Source: JBFMHP01 sp040752855 (GTDB lineage: Bacteria > Pseudomonadota > Gammaproteobacteria > RBG-16-57-12). From it: a stretch of 64,000 bases of DNA. The translations under genes and the position numbers were made by a program. Shown here piece after piece: positions 7,068-16,457 of the stretch. The stretch covers positions 1 to 64,000 of the forward strand of contig JBFMHP010000022.1 in assembly GCA_040752855.1 (NCBI GenBank), written 5' to 3'. Under the pieces are notes generated by a model. It was not told where the DNA came from. It made no database searches and was given only the letters and a program-made list of their open reading frames with translations. Every line of letters begins with the position of its first letter. Position 1 is the stretch's first letter.

Positions 7068-8111
7068 CTAAATCACCCCACGCGGCAATTGCATGGTCAC
7101 GCAATGCAGGCTGCCGTATTGCAGGATCAGCGGCAGGCACGGGACGTCGACGATCTCTCGTCCTGGGAAACATCCTTTGAGCCGCTCCAGGGCGATGGCA
7201 TCGGCCGGGTCCTCGTAGGTGGGGACCAGTACCGCGCCGTTGATGATCAGGAAATTGGCGTAGCTTGCGGGCAGGCGTTTGCCGCGTTCGTTGTGTTTGG
7301 CCTCTGGCCACGGGAGCGGCACGAGGCGATAAGGCTTGCCGTCGAGGGTGCGGAAGGCCTTGAGTTCCTCTTCCATGGCCTTGAGTTCGGGGTAGTGCTC
7401 ATCGGCCGGATCGTCGCAGGCGACGTAGGTGATGGTGTTGGCATCGCAGAAGCGCGCCAGGGTGTCGATATGGCTGTCGGTGTCGTCGCCGGCGAGATAG
7501 CCGTTATCGAGCCACAATACGCGCTTGAGACCGAACAGCTCGGCAAGTTTCGCCTCGGTCTGCGCCTTGCTGAGTTGCGGATTGCGCGTGGGGGCGAGCA
7601 GGCAGCGCGAGGTGGCGAGCAGCGTGCCTTGGCCATCGACCTCGATGCCGCCGCCTTCCAGGATCAGGTCGATGTGTTCCATCGGCGTTTTGCCAAAGGC
7701 GCCTTGGGTGTGCAGCTTGCCGCTGATCTCGTTGTCCAGCTGGGCATCGAACTTGTTGCCCCAGCCGTTGAAGATGAAATCCAGCAACACGGGCCGGCCG
7801 TTTTGATACACGGTGATCGGGCCGTGGTCGCGCACCCAGGTGTCATCGGATTCCACGATATGAAACCGCACGCGGCTGGGGTCCACATCGGCCTGATTGA
7901 GTCGCTGTTGGATGTGGCGTTGGTGTTCGTCATCGAAACAGGTGATCAGGAGTTTTTCGAAGCGGCAGATGTGCCGGGCGATCTCCACGAAAACCGGCTC
8001 GACGCGCGCGAGGTAGGGTTGCCAGTCGCCATGGCCGTGGGGCCAGGTCAGCATCACGGCGCACTGCGGCGCCCATTCGGCCGGGAGGAGATAAGGGGTG
8101 GTCTTGCTCAT
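7068..8111 (-). CDS. aguA: agmatine deiminase
   Basis: Converts agmatine to N-carbamoylputrescine and ammonia. It belongs to the peptidylarginine-deiminase fold family. Visible motifs are ESDDTWVRDHGP (substrate-binding acids), LEGGGIEVDG, and GSLHCVTMQLP near the C-terminus with the nucleophile C337. The 347 aa length matches the family. Start MSKTTPYLLPAEW is standard. With aguB just downstream, the pair turns agmatine into putrescine in the cytoplasm, giving polyamine supply or nitrogen. Confidence 0.93.
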   Translation of the reverse strand: MSKTTPYLLPAEWAPQCAVMLTWPHGHGDWQPYLARVEPVFVEIARHICRFEKLLITCFDDEHQRHIQQRLNQADVDPSRVRFHIVESDDTWVRDHGPITVYQNGRPVLLDFIFNGWGNKFDAQLDNEISGKLHTQGAFGKTPMEHIDLILEGGGIEVDGQGTLLATSRCLLAPTRNPQLSKAQTEAKLAELFGLKRVLWLDNGYLAGDDTDSHIDTLARFCDANTITYVACDDPADEHYPELKAMEEELKAFRTLDGKPYRLVPLPWPEAKHNERGKRLPASYANFLIINGAVLVPTYEDPADAIALERLKGCFPGREIVDVPCLPLILQYGSLHCVTMQLPRGVI

Positions 8112-8131
8112 GATGTGCTCACAGTTATTGG

Positions 8132-9397
8132 TTATGGGCTGCGCAGATGGGGATAGATGCGCGCGGTCTTCACCATATTATCCTTGGTTTGCAGGATCTC
8201 GATCGGGTAACCGGCCAGGCGCAGCCCGGTGCCGGGCTCGGGGATGGTTTCCAGGTATTCGATGATCAGCCCGCTCAGGGTCTTGGGGCCGTCGATCGGG
8301 AGTTCCCACTGCATGGTGCGGTTGAGCTGGCGGATGTTCATCCCGCCGTCGATGATATAGCTGCCGTCCTCCTGCGGAAAGATGCCTTTGTGGGTGGCGG
8401 TCGGATCGGTGGTGAACTCTCCTACGATCTCTTCGAGGATGTCTTCCAGGGTGACCATGCCGAGGACCTCGCCGTATTCATCCACCACCAGCCCGATCCG
8501 GCGTTTTTCCTTCTGGAGATTCAACAGCACGGTGTACAGCGGCGTGCCTTCCGGCACGAAGTAGGGCTCGCTGGCGAGCTGGCGCAGGGCCTCTTTGGTG
8601 GTATTGCCGCGCAAGACGGCTTGCATGGCGTTTTTGGCATGCAGAACCCCGACGATGTTGTTGACATCGCCCTCATAGAGCGGAATCCGGGTGTGCAGCG
8701 AGCTGGAGAGCTGCTTGTGGATCTTGTCCTTGTCCTCCTCCAGGTCGATCCCGGCAATGTCGTGACGCGGAATCATGATGTCTTCGACCGTCGCCTGATC
8801 CAAGTCCAGGATGTTGATCAGCATCTTCTGGTGGCGTTGCGGGATCATGGCGCCGGCCTCGTTGACCACGGTGCGCAGTTCCTCGCGGGTCAGCATGTCG
8901 GTGGTCGTGCGGTTGATCCTGCCGCCCAGCATCCGCAGCACGCTGTTGGAGAGGATGCTGACCAGCCAGATGACGGGGGTGAGCAGCTTCTGCAGCGGGA
9001 CGAGCAGCAGGGTGGTCGGATAGGCAACCCGTTCGGGGTGCAGCACGGCGAGGGTCTTGGGCGCCACATCGCAGAAAATGAGCATCACCAGGGTCAACAC
9101 CCCTGCGGCGATCGCAATGCCGGTCTCGCCCCACAGCCGCAGGGCGATGATGGTGGCGATCGACGAGGCCACGATGTCGGCGAAATTGCTCGCGAGCAGG
9201 ATCAGGCTGATGAGGCGGTCGGGCCGGCTGAGCAGGAAGTCTGCGCGTTTCGCGCCGCGATGCCCGGTCCTGACGAGGTGCTTCAGGCGGTACCGGTTGA
9301 GGCTCATCAGGGCGGTTTCCGAGCCGGAGAAATAGGCGGAAAGCACTAAACAAGCCACAAGTGTGCCCCAAAGCACACTTAACGGGATATCGTCCAA
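8132..9397 (-). CDS. CNNM/CorC-type (HlyC/CorC family, YfjD-like) membrane protein
   Basis: A membrane protein of the family linked to magnesium and cobalt efflux. It has an N-terminal DUF21 transmembrane domain (VLSAYFSGSETALMSLNRYR is characteristic), a pair of CBS domains in the middle (VEDIMIPRHDIAGIDLE ... GLVVDEYGEVLGMVTLEDILEEIVGE) and a C-terminal CorC_HlyC domain. The start is uncertain. No ATG is in frame near the N-terminus; I chose the TTG at 9397, preceded by AGGA, giving LDDIPLSVLW, though the frame stays open to a TTG at 9457. A short spacer separates it from the ypjD-like gene upstream. Confidence 0.85.
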   Translation of the reverse strand: MDDIPLSVLWGTLVACLVLSAYFSGSETALMSLNRYRLKHLVRTGHRGAKRADFLLSRPDRLISLILLASNFADIVASSIATIIALRLWGETGIAIAAGVLTLVMLIFCDVAPKTLAVLHPERVAYPTTLLLVPLQKLLTPVIWLVSILSNSVLRMLGGRINRTTTDMLTREELRTVVNEAGAMIPQRHQKMLINILDLDQATVEDIMIPRHDIAGIDLEEDKDKIHKQLSSSLHTRIPLYEGDVNNIVGVLHAKNAMQAVLRGNTTKEALRQLASEPYFVPEGTPLYTVLLNLQKEKRRIGLVVDEYGEVLGMVTLEDILEEIVGEFTTDPTATHKGIFPQEDGSYIIDGGMNIRQLNRTMQWELPIDGPKTLSGLIIEYLETIPEPGTGLRLAGYPIEILQTKDNMVKTARIYPHLRSP

Positions 9398-9479
9398 GAA
9401 TGGGATTCCTGTGTATTTGCGGGAGATCCATTCTCTACGCCGCCGCCCCCGTGTCAAGTGCGCGAGGGCGGCCGGGACA

Positions 9480-10301
9480 TCAGGGTTGGATCAGGTACTC
9501 GATGACGAACTTGGAGCCGAAGTAGGCGAGGAACATGATGACAAAACCGGTCAGCGTCCAGCGGATCGCGGTGCGCCCGCGCCAGCCATGGTAATAACGT
9601 CCCCACAACAGAATGCCGAACACCAGCCAGGCGATGATGGATAGCACGGTCTTGTGGACCATGTGTTTGGCGAACATGTCCTCGATATAGAAGGCCCCGG
9701 TCGCCAAGGCGGCGGTTTGCAGCACGAACCCGATGCCAATCATCTGAAACAGCAGGCTTTCCATGGTCTGGAGGGGCGGGAGGACGCGCATGATGCCTCC
9801 CGGATGCTTGTTGCGCAGGTGGCTCTCTTGGAAGGCGACCACCAAGGCCTGGATCGCCGCGATGCTCAGCATGCTGTAGGCCATGATGGCGACGATGATG
9901 TGCAATTTTAACTCATTGCTGATTTCTGCCGACACCATATGTGTGCTGGGGAATATCAATTCGATCAACAAGCTAAAGGCGGCCGAGGGAAGGACCAGGA
10001 TGCTCAGGGTTTCCAGCGGCATGGAGATCGAGGCCAGCACGATCAGGGTGGCGATCAGCCAGGTGACGAGCGATGCGGCATTGGTCAGGCCAAAATTGAG
10101 CCCTGGGGCGGCGAACAAGTCGTGGGAAAGCGCGATTCCATGGAGCATGATCGCCAGCAAGCCGATGCCGACCAGTACGGATTTGCTGAGGAAGGGCGGG
10201 GTCGAGCCGCCCGCCTTGGCGCTGGACAGGCGATAGGCAAACAAGGCGGTGGTCGTCAGGTAAAGGACGATCGAGACGATACTAAATAACGAACTATTCA
10301 T
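9480..10301 (-). CDS. CcsA/YpjD-like inner-membrane protein
   Basis: A 273-residue protein with eight or so hydrophobic segments, matching the YpjD branch of the cytochrome c assembly (CcsA/HemX-like) family. The typical late motifs HMVHKTVLSIIAWLVFGILLWGR are present, with His residues that in relatives bind haem or face it. This gene is commonly found divergent from ffh in gammaproteobacteria, as here with one gene between. The exact function is not established for the family. The start codon follows a long AT-rich spacer that probably holds divergent promoters. Confidence 0.85.
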   Translation of the reverse strand: MNSSLFSIVSIVLYLTTTALFAYRLSSAKAGGSTPPFLSKSVLVGIGLLAIMLHGIALSHDLFAAPGLNFGLTNAASLVTWLIATLIVLASISMPLETLSILVLPSAAFSLLIELIFPSTHMVSAEISNELKLHIIVAIMAYSMLSIAAIQALVVAFQESHLRNKHPGGIMRVLPPLQTMESLLFQMIGIGFVLQTAALATGAFYIEDMFAKHMVHKTVLSIIAWLVFGILLWGRYYHGWRGRTAIRWTLTGFVIMFLAYFGSKFVIEYLIQP

Positions 10302-10517
10302 GTTGGATTAGGGTGCCTGGAATTTTTCTAGATGAATAATCGCATAACTCATCCCTGCATAGAAGAGTCAAGTGTGATGCAGCTTGGCGTTTTTTATAGA
10401 AAATCCTTCCCATGCGATTTGTTCTGTTATATATACTACTGAGATCGAGCGGCGCGCTAACCCATTAATAAAAAAGAAAAAGCGTCTTGATGCGCTGGGA
10501 AGAACAATCGGTGAATT

Positions 10518-11297
10518 ATGAATTTACGTGTCTTAGGTTGTAGTGGCGGCATAGGAGGAGATCTCCGAACCACATCGATTTTGATCGATCACGACATCCT
10601 GATCGATGCCGGTACCGGGGTGGGCAACCTCACGATCGCGGATATGAAGCAGGTACGCTATGTGTTTCTTACCCATTCACATCTCGACCATATCGCCAGC
10701 CTGCCCTTGCTGGTCGACAGCATCTTCGAGCACCTCAATCATCATGTCGGCACCCCGATCACCGTCTATGCATTGCCCTCCACCATCAAGGCGCTCAAAG
10801 AGCATATCTTCAATTGGGTGATCTGGCCGGACTTCACCGGTCTGCCGGACAACAACAATCCCGTGCTGGCGTTCCGCGAGATGTCGCCCGGAGAGGTGGT
10901 TTCGGTTAACGGCCGGCATGTGGAGATGATCCCGGTCAATCATGCCGTCCCCAGCGTCGGGTATTACCTGCGGAGCGACAATGGAAAAGCGCTCGCCTTC
11001 AGTGGAGATACCACCACCAACGATACGTTCTGGGACGGGCTGAACATGCGTCCAAAGCTCGATGTGCTGATCATCGAAGTGGCCTTTCCGAACTCTGAAA
11101 GGGAGCTTTCCAAGGCGGCCTATCACTATTGCCCCAGCCTCTTGGCCGAGGACATCAAAAAGCTGCAACATCAGCCCAAGATCTATATTTCCCACCACAA
11201 ACCTGGTGTCGAGAAGACCATCGAACAGGAGCTCGCCCGCGATATTCCCAATCGCCAGCTCATATGTTTGAAGGGTGACGAGAGTTTTACGCTATAA
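10518..11297 (+). CDS. metallo-beta-lactamase-fold phosphodiesterase (class II cyclic-nucleotide PDE-like)
   Basis: The metal-binding signature HSHLDH is present near residue 53-58, with a further His in PVNHAVPS, Asp in FSGDTTT and His in YISHHKPG, all expected metal ligands. Overall it resembles the class II 3',5'-cyclic-nucleotide phosphodiesterase family (PF02112), so hydrolysis of cAMP or cGMP is the likely activity. The substrate cannot be fixed from sequence. The 259 aa protein has no signal peptide, so it is cytoplasmic. It lies 45 bases before ffh on the same strand and may share its transcript. Confidence 0.8.
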   Translation: MNLRVLGCSGGIGGDLRTTSILIDHDILIDAGTGVGNLTIADMKQVRYVFLTHSHLDHIASLPLLVDSIFEHLNHHVGTPITVYALPSTIKALKEHIFNWVIWPDFTGLPDNNNPVLAFREMSPGEVVSVNGRHVEMIPVNHAVPSVGYYLRSDNGKALAFSGDTTTNDTFWDGLNMRPKLDVLIIEVAFPNSERELSKAAYHYCPSLLAEDIKKLQHQPKIYISHHKPGVEKTIEQELARDIPNRQLICLKGDESFTL

Positions 11298-11342
11298 TTG
11301 CCGGGCAATCTCGCGCCAACCTCGTTCTAGGCATCACTATCC

Positions 11343-12704
11343 ATGTTTGAGAATCTCAGCGAACGGTTGAGCCGTACCCTCCAGAGCCTGCGCGGCCAAG
11401 GGCGGCTGACCGAAGACAATATCAAGGAATCACTGCGTGAAGTGCGCATGGCCCTTTTGGAGGCCGATGTCGCGCTGCCGGTCGTCAAGGACTTCATCAA
11501 TCATGTCAAGGACCGTGCGGTCGGCGAAGAGGTAATGAAAAGTCTCACGCCGGGTCAGGCGCTGATCAAGATCGTCAATGACGAGCTGGTCGCCCTGATG
11601 GGGGCGCAGTGCGAGGACCTCAATCTCGCCACCACGCCGCCGGCGGTCATCCTGATGGCCGGCCTGCAAGGTTCGGGTAAGACGACGACCGTGGCCAAGC
11701 TGTCACGGCTGCTCAAAGAGCGCAGGAAAAAGTCTGTGCTGGTGGCCAGCGCCGACGTCTACCGTCCGGCGGCCATCGACCAGCTGCAAACCCTGGCCAA
11801 GGAGGTCGGCGTCGAATTCTTCCCGAGCCGCCCGGATCAGGACCCGGTCAAGATCGCCCAGGACGCTATCCAGCATGCCCGCCTCAAGGCCATCGAGGTG
11901 GTGATCATCGACACCGCCGGCCGCTTGCATATCGATGCCGAGATGATGGATGAGATCAAACGCATCCACGCGGCCATCAAGCCCATCGAAACCCTATTCG
12001 TGGTCGACAGCATGACCGGCCAGGACGCCGCCAATACCGCCAAGGCATTCAATGATGCCTTGCCGCTGACCGGTGTGGTCTTAACCAAAACGGACGGCGA
12101 TGCCCGTGGCGGTGCCGCCCTGTCCGTGCGCCACATCACCGGCAAACCGATCAAGTTCATGGGCGTGGGCGAGAAGACCACTGCGCTCGAGCCCTTCTAT
12201 CCTGACCGCGTCGCCTCCCGCATCCTCGGCATGGGGGATGTGCTCTCGCTGATCGAGGAAGTGCAGCAGAAGGTCGATCAGGAGGAGGCGCAGAAGCTCG
12301 CGAAAAAGCTCCAGAAGGGCAAAGAGTTCGATCTGGAAGACTTTTTGATGCAGCTGCAACAGATGAAGAACATGGGTGGCTTGGCCAGCCTGATGGACAA
12401 GTTGCCAGGCATGGCCAATATCCCGCAGAACGTGAAGAGCCAGGTCAACGACAAGGAACTGGTGCGCCTGGAGGCGATCATCCGCTCCATGACGCCAGCG
12501 GAGCGGCGCAAGCCCGACATCATCCGCGGCTCACGTAAGCGCCGTATCGCCGCCGGCTCGGGCACGCAGATTCAGGACGTCAACCGTCTGCTGAAGCAAT
12601 TCGACCAGATGCAGAAGATGATGAAGAAGTTCTCGCAGAAGGGCGGCATCGGCAAACTGATGCGCGGATTGCGCGGCGGCTTACCCCCTGGTATGCGCTT
12701 CTAG
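11343..12704 (+). CDS. ffh: signal recognition particle protein Ffh (SRP54)
   Basis: The GTPase that binds 4.5S RNA and signal sequences of nascent inner-membrane proteins and docks with FtsY. Domains in order are the N helical bundle, the G domain (GLQGSGKTTTVAKL as the P-loop, DTAGRLH, TKTDGDARGG) and the Met-rich M domain from about residue 300 (MQLQQMKNMGG, PGMRF end). The 453 aa length is normal. The start ATG at 11343 follows the phosphodiesterase gene. It is followed by the rpsP operon, a common arrangement. Confidence 0.97.
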   Translation: MFENLSERLSRTLQSLRGQGRLTEDNIKESLREVRMALLEADVALPVVKDFINHVKDRAVGEEVMKSLTPGQALIKIVNDELVALMGAQCEDLNLATTPPAVILMAGLQGSGKTTTVAKLSRLLKERRKKSVLVASADVYRPAAIDQLQTLAKEVGVEFFPSRPDQDPVKIAQDAIQHARLKAIEVVIIDTAGRLHIDAEMMDEIKRIHAAIKPIETLFVVDSMTGQDAANTAKAFNDALPLTGVVLTKTDGDARGGAALSVRHITGKPIKFMGVGEKTTALEPFYPDRVASRILGMGDVLSLIEEVQQKVDQEEAQKLAKKLQKGKEFDLEDFLMQLQQMKNMGGLASLMDKLPGMANIPQNVKSQVNDKELVRLEAIIRSMTPAERRKPDIIRGSRKRRIAAGSGTQIQDVNRLLKQFDQMQKMMKKFSQKGGIGKLMRGLRGGLPPGMRF

Positions 12705-12725
12705 GGGCGTTTTTCGCACTGAGTG

Positions 12726-12754
12726 TTTCATTTTTCTATCAAAATGGCTAAAAT
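12726..12754 (+). promoter_or_regulatory. possible sigma-70 promoter of the rpsP operon
   Basis: TTTCAT (12726-12731) and TAAAAT (12749-12754) are 17 bases apart in the short AT-rich gap between ffh and rpsP. The -10 match is good and the -35 poor. The leader that follows contains CCAAC...GTTGG, a weak stem. Confidence 0.3.
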
Positions 12755-12826
12755 ACGCGGCCACATCAGGGTCCAACTCTCCTGGGTTGGGCTTAACTTG
12801 TTTTAATTATTGAGGAATTTAGATAC

Positions 12827-13075
12827 ATGGTAACCATTCGTCTGACGCGTGGCGGCATGAAGAAAACGCCCTTCTACAGCATCATCGTGACCGACAGCCG
12901 CAACAAGCGCGACGGCCGTTACATCGAGCGCATCGGTTTCTTCAACCCGGTTGCTTCCGGCAATGCCGAGCGTCTGCGTCTGGACCAAGAGCGCCTGAAC
13001 TACTGGATCTCCAAGGGTGCGCAGACCTCTCAGCGTGTTGCTACCCTGGTGAAGGAAGCCAAGAAAGCCGCCTAA
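12827..13075 (+). CDS. rpsP: 30S ribosomal protein S16
   Basis: Small-subunit ribosomal protein needed for early 30S assembly. The sequence MVTIRLTRGGMKKTPFYSIIV and RDGRYIERIGFFNP are the S16 signatures. 82 aa is exactly the usual length. A TTGAGGAAT sequence upstream supplies the ribosome-binding site. First gene of rpsP-rimM-trmD-rplS. Confidence 0.97.
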   Translation: MVTIRLTRGGMKKTPFYSIIVTDSRNKRDGRYIERIGFFNPVASGNAERLRLDQERLNYWISKGAQTSQRVATLVKEAKKAA

Positions 13076-13128
13076 TCCGGCGACATGTGGCGCCAGGAAA
13101 TTCCGGCACCACATTGCAGTTCAGTGGT

Positions 13129-13647
13129 ATGGAACAAGGCAAAGACAATCTGATTCCAATGGGCCGGATATCCGGCCTGTTTGGCGTGAGAGGCTGGGTG
13201 AAGGTGGTATCCCACACCGATCCCACCGATAACATACTGGAATATTCCCCCTGGTACCTGCGGCTTGACGGACAATGGCGAGCCGTGAAGGTCGAGGCGG
13301 GGCAGGGGCACGGCAAGGCCGTGGTTGCCAAGATCGAGTCCTTCGATGATCGGGATGCGGCCGCCAGCCTGTTGAATGCCGACATCGCGATCAAACGCGA
13401 GCAACTGCCGCCGCTGGCGCCAGGCGAATATTACTGGATCGACCTGATTGGTCTGAGCGTGCTCAACAAGGCGGGCAGCCGCCTCGGTGAAGTGACCGAT
13501 GTGATGCCCACCGGCGCCAACGATGTGCTGGTGGTACGCAACCCGTCGGGTGGGGAGTTGCTGATCCCCTATGTAACCGAGGTTTACATCCTGAACGTGG
13601 ATCTGGAGAAAAAAGTCATCCAGGTCGACTGGGAGGAAGATTTTTAG
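13129..13647 (+). CDS. rimM: ribosome maturation factor RimM
   Basis: Binds S19 and assists maturation of the 30S head. N-terminal RimM domain (MGRISGLFGVRGWVKVVSHTD) and C-terminal PRC-barrel domain (YYWIDLIGLSVLN ... IPYVTEVYILNVDLEKKVIQVDWEEDF). The ATG at 13129 gives 172 aa, close to the family norm. A GTG at 13087 in the same frame is possible but adds an unlikely N-terminus. Second gene of the operon. Confidence 0.95.
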   Translation: MEQGKDNLIPMGRISGLFGVRGWVKVVSHTDPTDNILEYSPWYLRLDGQWRAVKVEAGQGHGKAVVAKIESFDDRDAAASLLNADIAIKREQLPPLAPGEYYWIDLIGLSVLNKAGSRLGEVTDVMPTGANDVLVVRNPSGGELLIPYVTEVYILNVDLEKKVIQVDWEEDF

Positions 13648-13685
13648 CCGATGGCCTTCGGGCGGTTGGCAGGTGGAGGAACCCG

Positions 13686-14429
13686 ATGCGGGTAGAAGTG
13701 GTGACTTTATTCCCGCAGATGTTCACTGCCGTCACAGATTACGGCGTGACCGGACGCGCGGTGGAGCGCGGCATCCTGCAGATCGGGTATGAGAATCCAC
13801 GCGAATACACCACGGACCGACACCGCACGGTGGATGACCGCCCCTATGGCGGCGGGCCGGGGATGGTGATGATGGTTCAGCCCTTGCGTGACGCGATCCA
13901 GGCCGCGCGCAAGAAACTGGGTGGCGCGGCCAAGGTGATTTACCTCTCGCCGCAAGGCCGCTTGTTGAATCAGCAGGGTGTGCGCGAGCTGGCCGCCTGT
14001 CCCAGCCTGGTGCTGGTGGCGGGGCGCTATGAAGGCATCGATGAGCGTCTCATCGAGGCGGAGATCGACGAGGAATGGTCGATCGGCGATTACGTGCTGA
14101 GCGGCGGGGAAGTCGCGGCGATGGCACTGATCGATGCGATGGCGCGCCTGTTGCCCGGCGTCTTGGGGCATGAGGATTCCGCCGAGCAGGACTCGTTTAC
14201 CAACGGCCTGCTCGATTGCCCGCATTACACTCGCCCCGAGGTGCTGGAGGGCAAGGCGGTGCCGGCCGTGCTGTTGAGCGGTGACCACAAGGCGATTGCC
14301 CGCTGGCGGCTGAAACAGTCGCTGGGCCGGACGTGGCGGCGCAGGCCCGATCTGCTGGCCGCCATCGAACTGGACCGGGAACAACAGGCCTTGTTGCAAG
14401 AATTTATTCAAGAAAACGAGCAAAACTGA
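13686..14429 (+). CDS. trmD: tRNA (guanine37-N1)-methyltransferase
   Basis: Methylates G37 of tRNAs that read CNN/CGG codons, preventing +1 frameshifts, using S-adenosylmethionine. It has the trefoil-knot SPOUT fold, with YLSPQGRLLNQQGVREL, AGRYEGIDERLIE and the knot motif IGDYVLSGGEVAAMALIDA. 247 aa is normal. AGGTGGAGGA upstream of the ATG is a strong ribosome-binding site. Third gene of the rpsP operon. Confidence 0.97.
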   Translation: MRVEVVTLFPQMFTAVTDYGVTGRAVERGILQIGYENPREYTTDRHRTVDDRPYGGGPGMVMMVQPLRDAIQAARKKLGGAAKVIYLSPQGRLLNQQGVRELAACPSLVLVAGRYEGIDERLIEAEIDEEWSIGDYVLSGGEVAAMALIDAMARLLPGVLGHEDSAEQDSFTNGLLDCPHYTRPEVLEGKAVPAVLLSGDHKAIARWRLKQSLGRTWRRRPDLLAAIELDREQQALLQEFIQENEQN

Positions 14430-14470
14430 AAAATTTAGCGTATACTTCGCGCAAATTTTGGGAGCGAAAC

Positions 14471-14815
14471 ATGAGCAACATCATCGATCAAATCAATGCA
14501 GAACAAATGACCCGTGAAGTGCCTGAGTTTGCGCCGGGCGATACGGTCGTCGTGCAAGTCAAGGTAAAGGAAGGCAACCGCGAGCGTCTGCAGGCCTTTG
14601 AAGGCGTGGTCATCGCCCGCAGCAACCGTGGTCTGAATTCCTCCTTCACCGTGCGCAAGGTCTCTCACGGCGAAGGCGTTGAGCGCGTATTCCCGCTCTA
14701 CAGCCCGACGGTTTCTGAAATCGTCGTCAAGCGCCGTGGCGATGTCAGCCGCGCCAAGCTCTACTATCTGCGTGAGCGCGAAGGCAAGGCTGCGCGTATC
14801 AAGGAAAAGCTCTAA
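14471..14815 (+). CDS. rplS: 50S ribosomal protein L19
   Basis: Large-subunit protein at the 30S-50S interface. MSNIIDQINAEQM, EGVVIARSNRGLNSSFTVRK and KRRGDVSRAKLYYLR are diagnostic. The ATG at 14471 is preceded by GGGAGCGAAAC and gives 114 aa, the standard size. Last gene of the operon, followed by a strong terminator. Confidence 0.97.
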   Translation: MSNIIDQINAEQMTREVPEFAPGDTVVVQVKVKEGNRERLQAFEGVVIARSNRGLNSSFTVRKVSHGEGVERVFPLYSPTVSEIVVKRRGDVSRAKLYYLREREGKAARIKEKL

Positions 14816-14875
14816 GAGCGGCTTGGTTCTCGGGGACTCGGCCATGTGCAGAGTGCCTGAAACAAAATTACAGGG

Positions 14876-14908
14876 CAGGTGTCATGGTAACATGACACCT
14901 GTTTTGTT
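14876..14908 (+). terminator. rho-independent terminator after rplS
   Basis: Perfect 11-bp stem CAGGTGTCATG / CATGACACCTG with a GTAA loop, followed by TTTTGTT. It ends the rpsP-rimM-trmD-rplS transcript and lies before ogt. Confidence 0.9.
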
Positions 14909-14929
14909 ATGCGCAGGAGAAAATCCGCC

Positions 14930-15448
14930 ATGATCTCAGCACCGAAGATACACAAGCCGCTTTATCATGCGGTGTGTCAAACGGGTAGACCGGGGCCGTT
15001 GTCTCGGCTCGGTATCCGGTGTGTTGATCAAGCGCTCGTCGAAATTGATTATCTTACCGCTGCGCAGCAATTCGAACTTGTGCCCATGTCCCTCGCACTA
15101 GAGGTCAGCCGACAGCTGGTCGAATATTTTAAGGGCACGCGCACAGAGTTTACCTTTCCTTTGCATGCCGGCGGCACGGTGTTTCAGCAGCGCGTCTGGC
15201 AGGCCCTGATGCAGATTCCCTATGGTACGACGATGACCTACGGAGCGCTGGCGCGGGAGCTTCACTCCAGTGCCCGTGCCGTGGGCAATGCCTGCCGCGC
15301 CAACCCCATCCCCATCGTCATACCATGCCATCGAGTAGTAGGTGCCTCCGGCATCGGTGGTTATAGTGGTGAAACGACGGGGGATGGAATAGCGATCAAG
15401 CGGTGGTTATTGGAACATGAGCAAGCGGGAATTGGCGGAAGAAGATAA
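14930..15448 (+). CDS. ogt: methylated-DNA--protein-cysteine S-methyltransferase
   Basis: Suicidal repair protein that removes alkyl groups from O6-alkylguanine. The active-site motif IPCHRVVGASG (acceptor C133) and the helix-turn-helix YGALARELHSSARAVGNACRAN are clear. An N-terminal RNase-like domain is present, as in Ogt. The ATG at 14930 gives 172 aa. It overlaps xerD by 32 bases, so the two are probably co-translated. Confidence 0.9.
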   Translation: MISAPKIHKPLYHAVCQTGRPGPLSRLGIRCVDQALVEIDYLTAAQQFELVPMSLALEVSRQLVEYFKGTRTEFTFPLHAGGTVFQQRVWQALMQIPYGTTMTYGALARELHSSARAVGNACRANPIPIVIPCHRVVGASGIGGYSGETTGDGIAIKRWLLEHEQAGIGGRR

Positions 15449-16331
15449 GGCAGTGATCGCCTCCTTCCTCGATGCCTTGTGGATGGAACGCGGACTCAGC
15501 GACAACACGCTGGTGGCCTACCGCAATGATTTGGAAGGACTGGCCGAGTGGCTGCAACGCGTGCATCGCACCCACTTGCTGGGCGCGCAGCGCGAACTCG
15601 TACTGGCCTACCTCGCCGAACGCGCGATTCAGGGTAATAAACCACGCTCCAGCGCCAGGCTGCTCTCCAGTCTCCGGCGCTTTTATCAATATCAGGTGCG
15701 CGAGGAGCGGCTGACGGAAGACCCCAGCGCGCGCATCGAGGCGCCCAAGCTCGGCCGGGGTCTGCCCAAGTCTCTGACGGAAAGCGAGGTGGAGGCTTTG
15801 TTGTTGGCACCCAAGCTTAACGAGGCCAACGGTCTGCGTGACCGTGCCATGCTGGAATTGATGTATGCCTCCGGGTTGCGCGTGTCGGAGCTGGTGGGCT
15901 TGCAGATCTCGCAATTGAATCTGCGCCAAGGCGTGGTGCGGGTTTTCGGCAAGGGGGCCAAGGAACGGATCGTGCCCCTGGGCGATGAGGCGGCAGATTG
16001 GTTGCAGCGCTACTGCAATGAGGCGCGGCCTGACCTGATCAAGGGCAATGTGAGCGAGACCTTGTTCGTGACCAACCGGGGCGGCCAGATCACGCGGCAG
16101 ACCTTCTGGTATGCCATCAAGCGCTATGCGCAGGCCGCCGGCATCCACAAATCCATCTCGCCGCACACCTTGCGCCATTCCTTCGCCACCCATCTGCTCA
16201 ATCACGGCGCGGATCTGCGCGCGGTGCAAATGTTGCTCGGGCACAGCGATCTGTCGACCACGCAGATCTATACCCACGTCGCCCGTGAGAGATTGAAGGA
16301 GCTGCACGCCCGTCATCATCCGCGCGGCTGA
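15417..16331 (+). CDS. xerD: site-specific tyrosine recombinase XerD
   Basis: With XerC it resolves chromosome dimers at dif under FtsK control. Catalytic residues are all present: R155 (GLRVSEL), K179, H250 and R253 (HTLRHSF), H276 (LLGHSDLS) and the nucleophile Y285 (TQIYTHV). The N-terminal SAM-like core-binding domain spans about residues 10-95. 304 aa and the pairing with dsbC downstream match the xerD-dsbC arrangement common in gammaproteobacteria, which favours XerD over XerC. Confidence 0.93.
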   Translation: MSKRELAEEDKAVIASFLDALWMERGLSDNTLVAYRNDLEGLAEWLQRVHRTHLLGAQRELVLAYLAERAIQGNKPRSSARLLSSLRRFYQYQVREERLTEDPSARIEAPKLGRGLPKSLTESEVEALLLAPKLNEANGLRDRAMLELMYASGLRVSELVGLQISQLNLRQGVVRVFGKGAKERIVPLGDEAADWLQRYCNEARPDLIKGNVSETLFVTNRGGQITRQTFWYAIKRYAQAAGIHKSISPHTLRHSFATHLLNHGADLRAVQMLLGHSDLSTTQIYTHVARERLKELHARHHPRG

Positions 16332-16457
16332 TGATATCCTGCGCGGAGATTTCATTGGGAATTTTTCGCGGTTTTGTGGTATTGATGAGGCTGGCGAATG
16401 GCCGCCGACTACGAATCGCGGTTTTTTTGATTGGAAACATATTGTCGAGAGTGTGAG

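Noticed and set aside
7005..8156. A 383-codon plus-strand frame opposite aguA
   Set aside because: Antisense shadow in GC-rich DNA; aguA is certain.
8147..9349. A 400-codon plus-strand frame opposite the CorC-type gene
   Set aside because: Antisense shadow with odd His/Gln/Asp-rich composition; the minus-strand gene has full family motifs.
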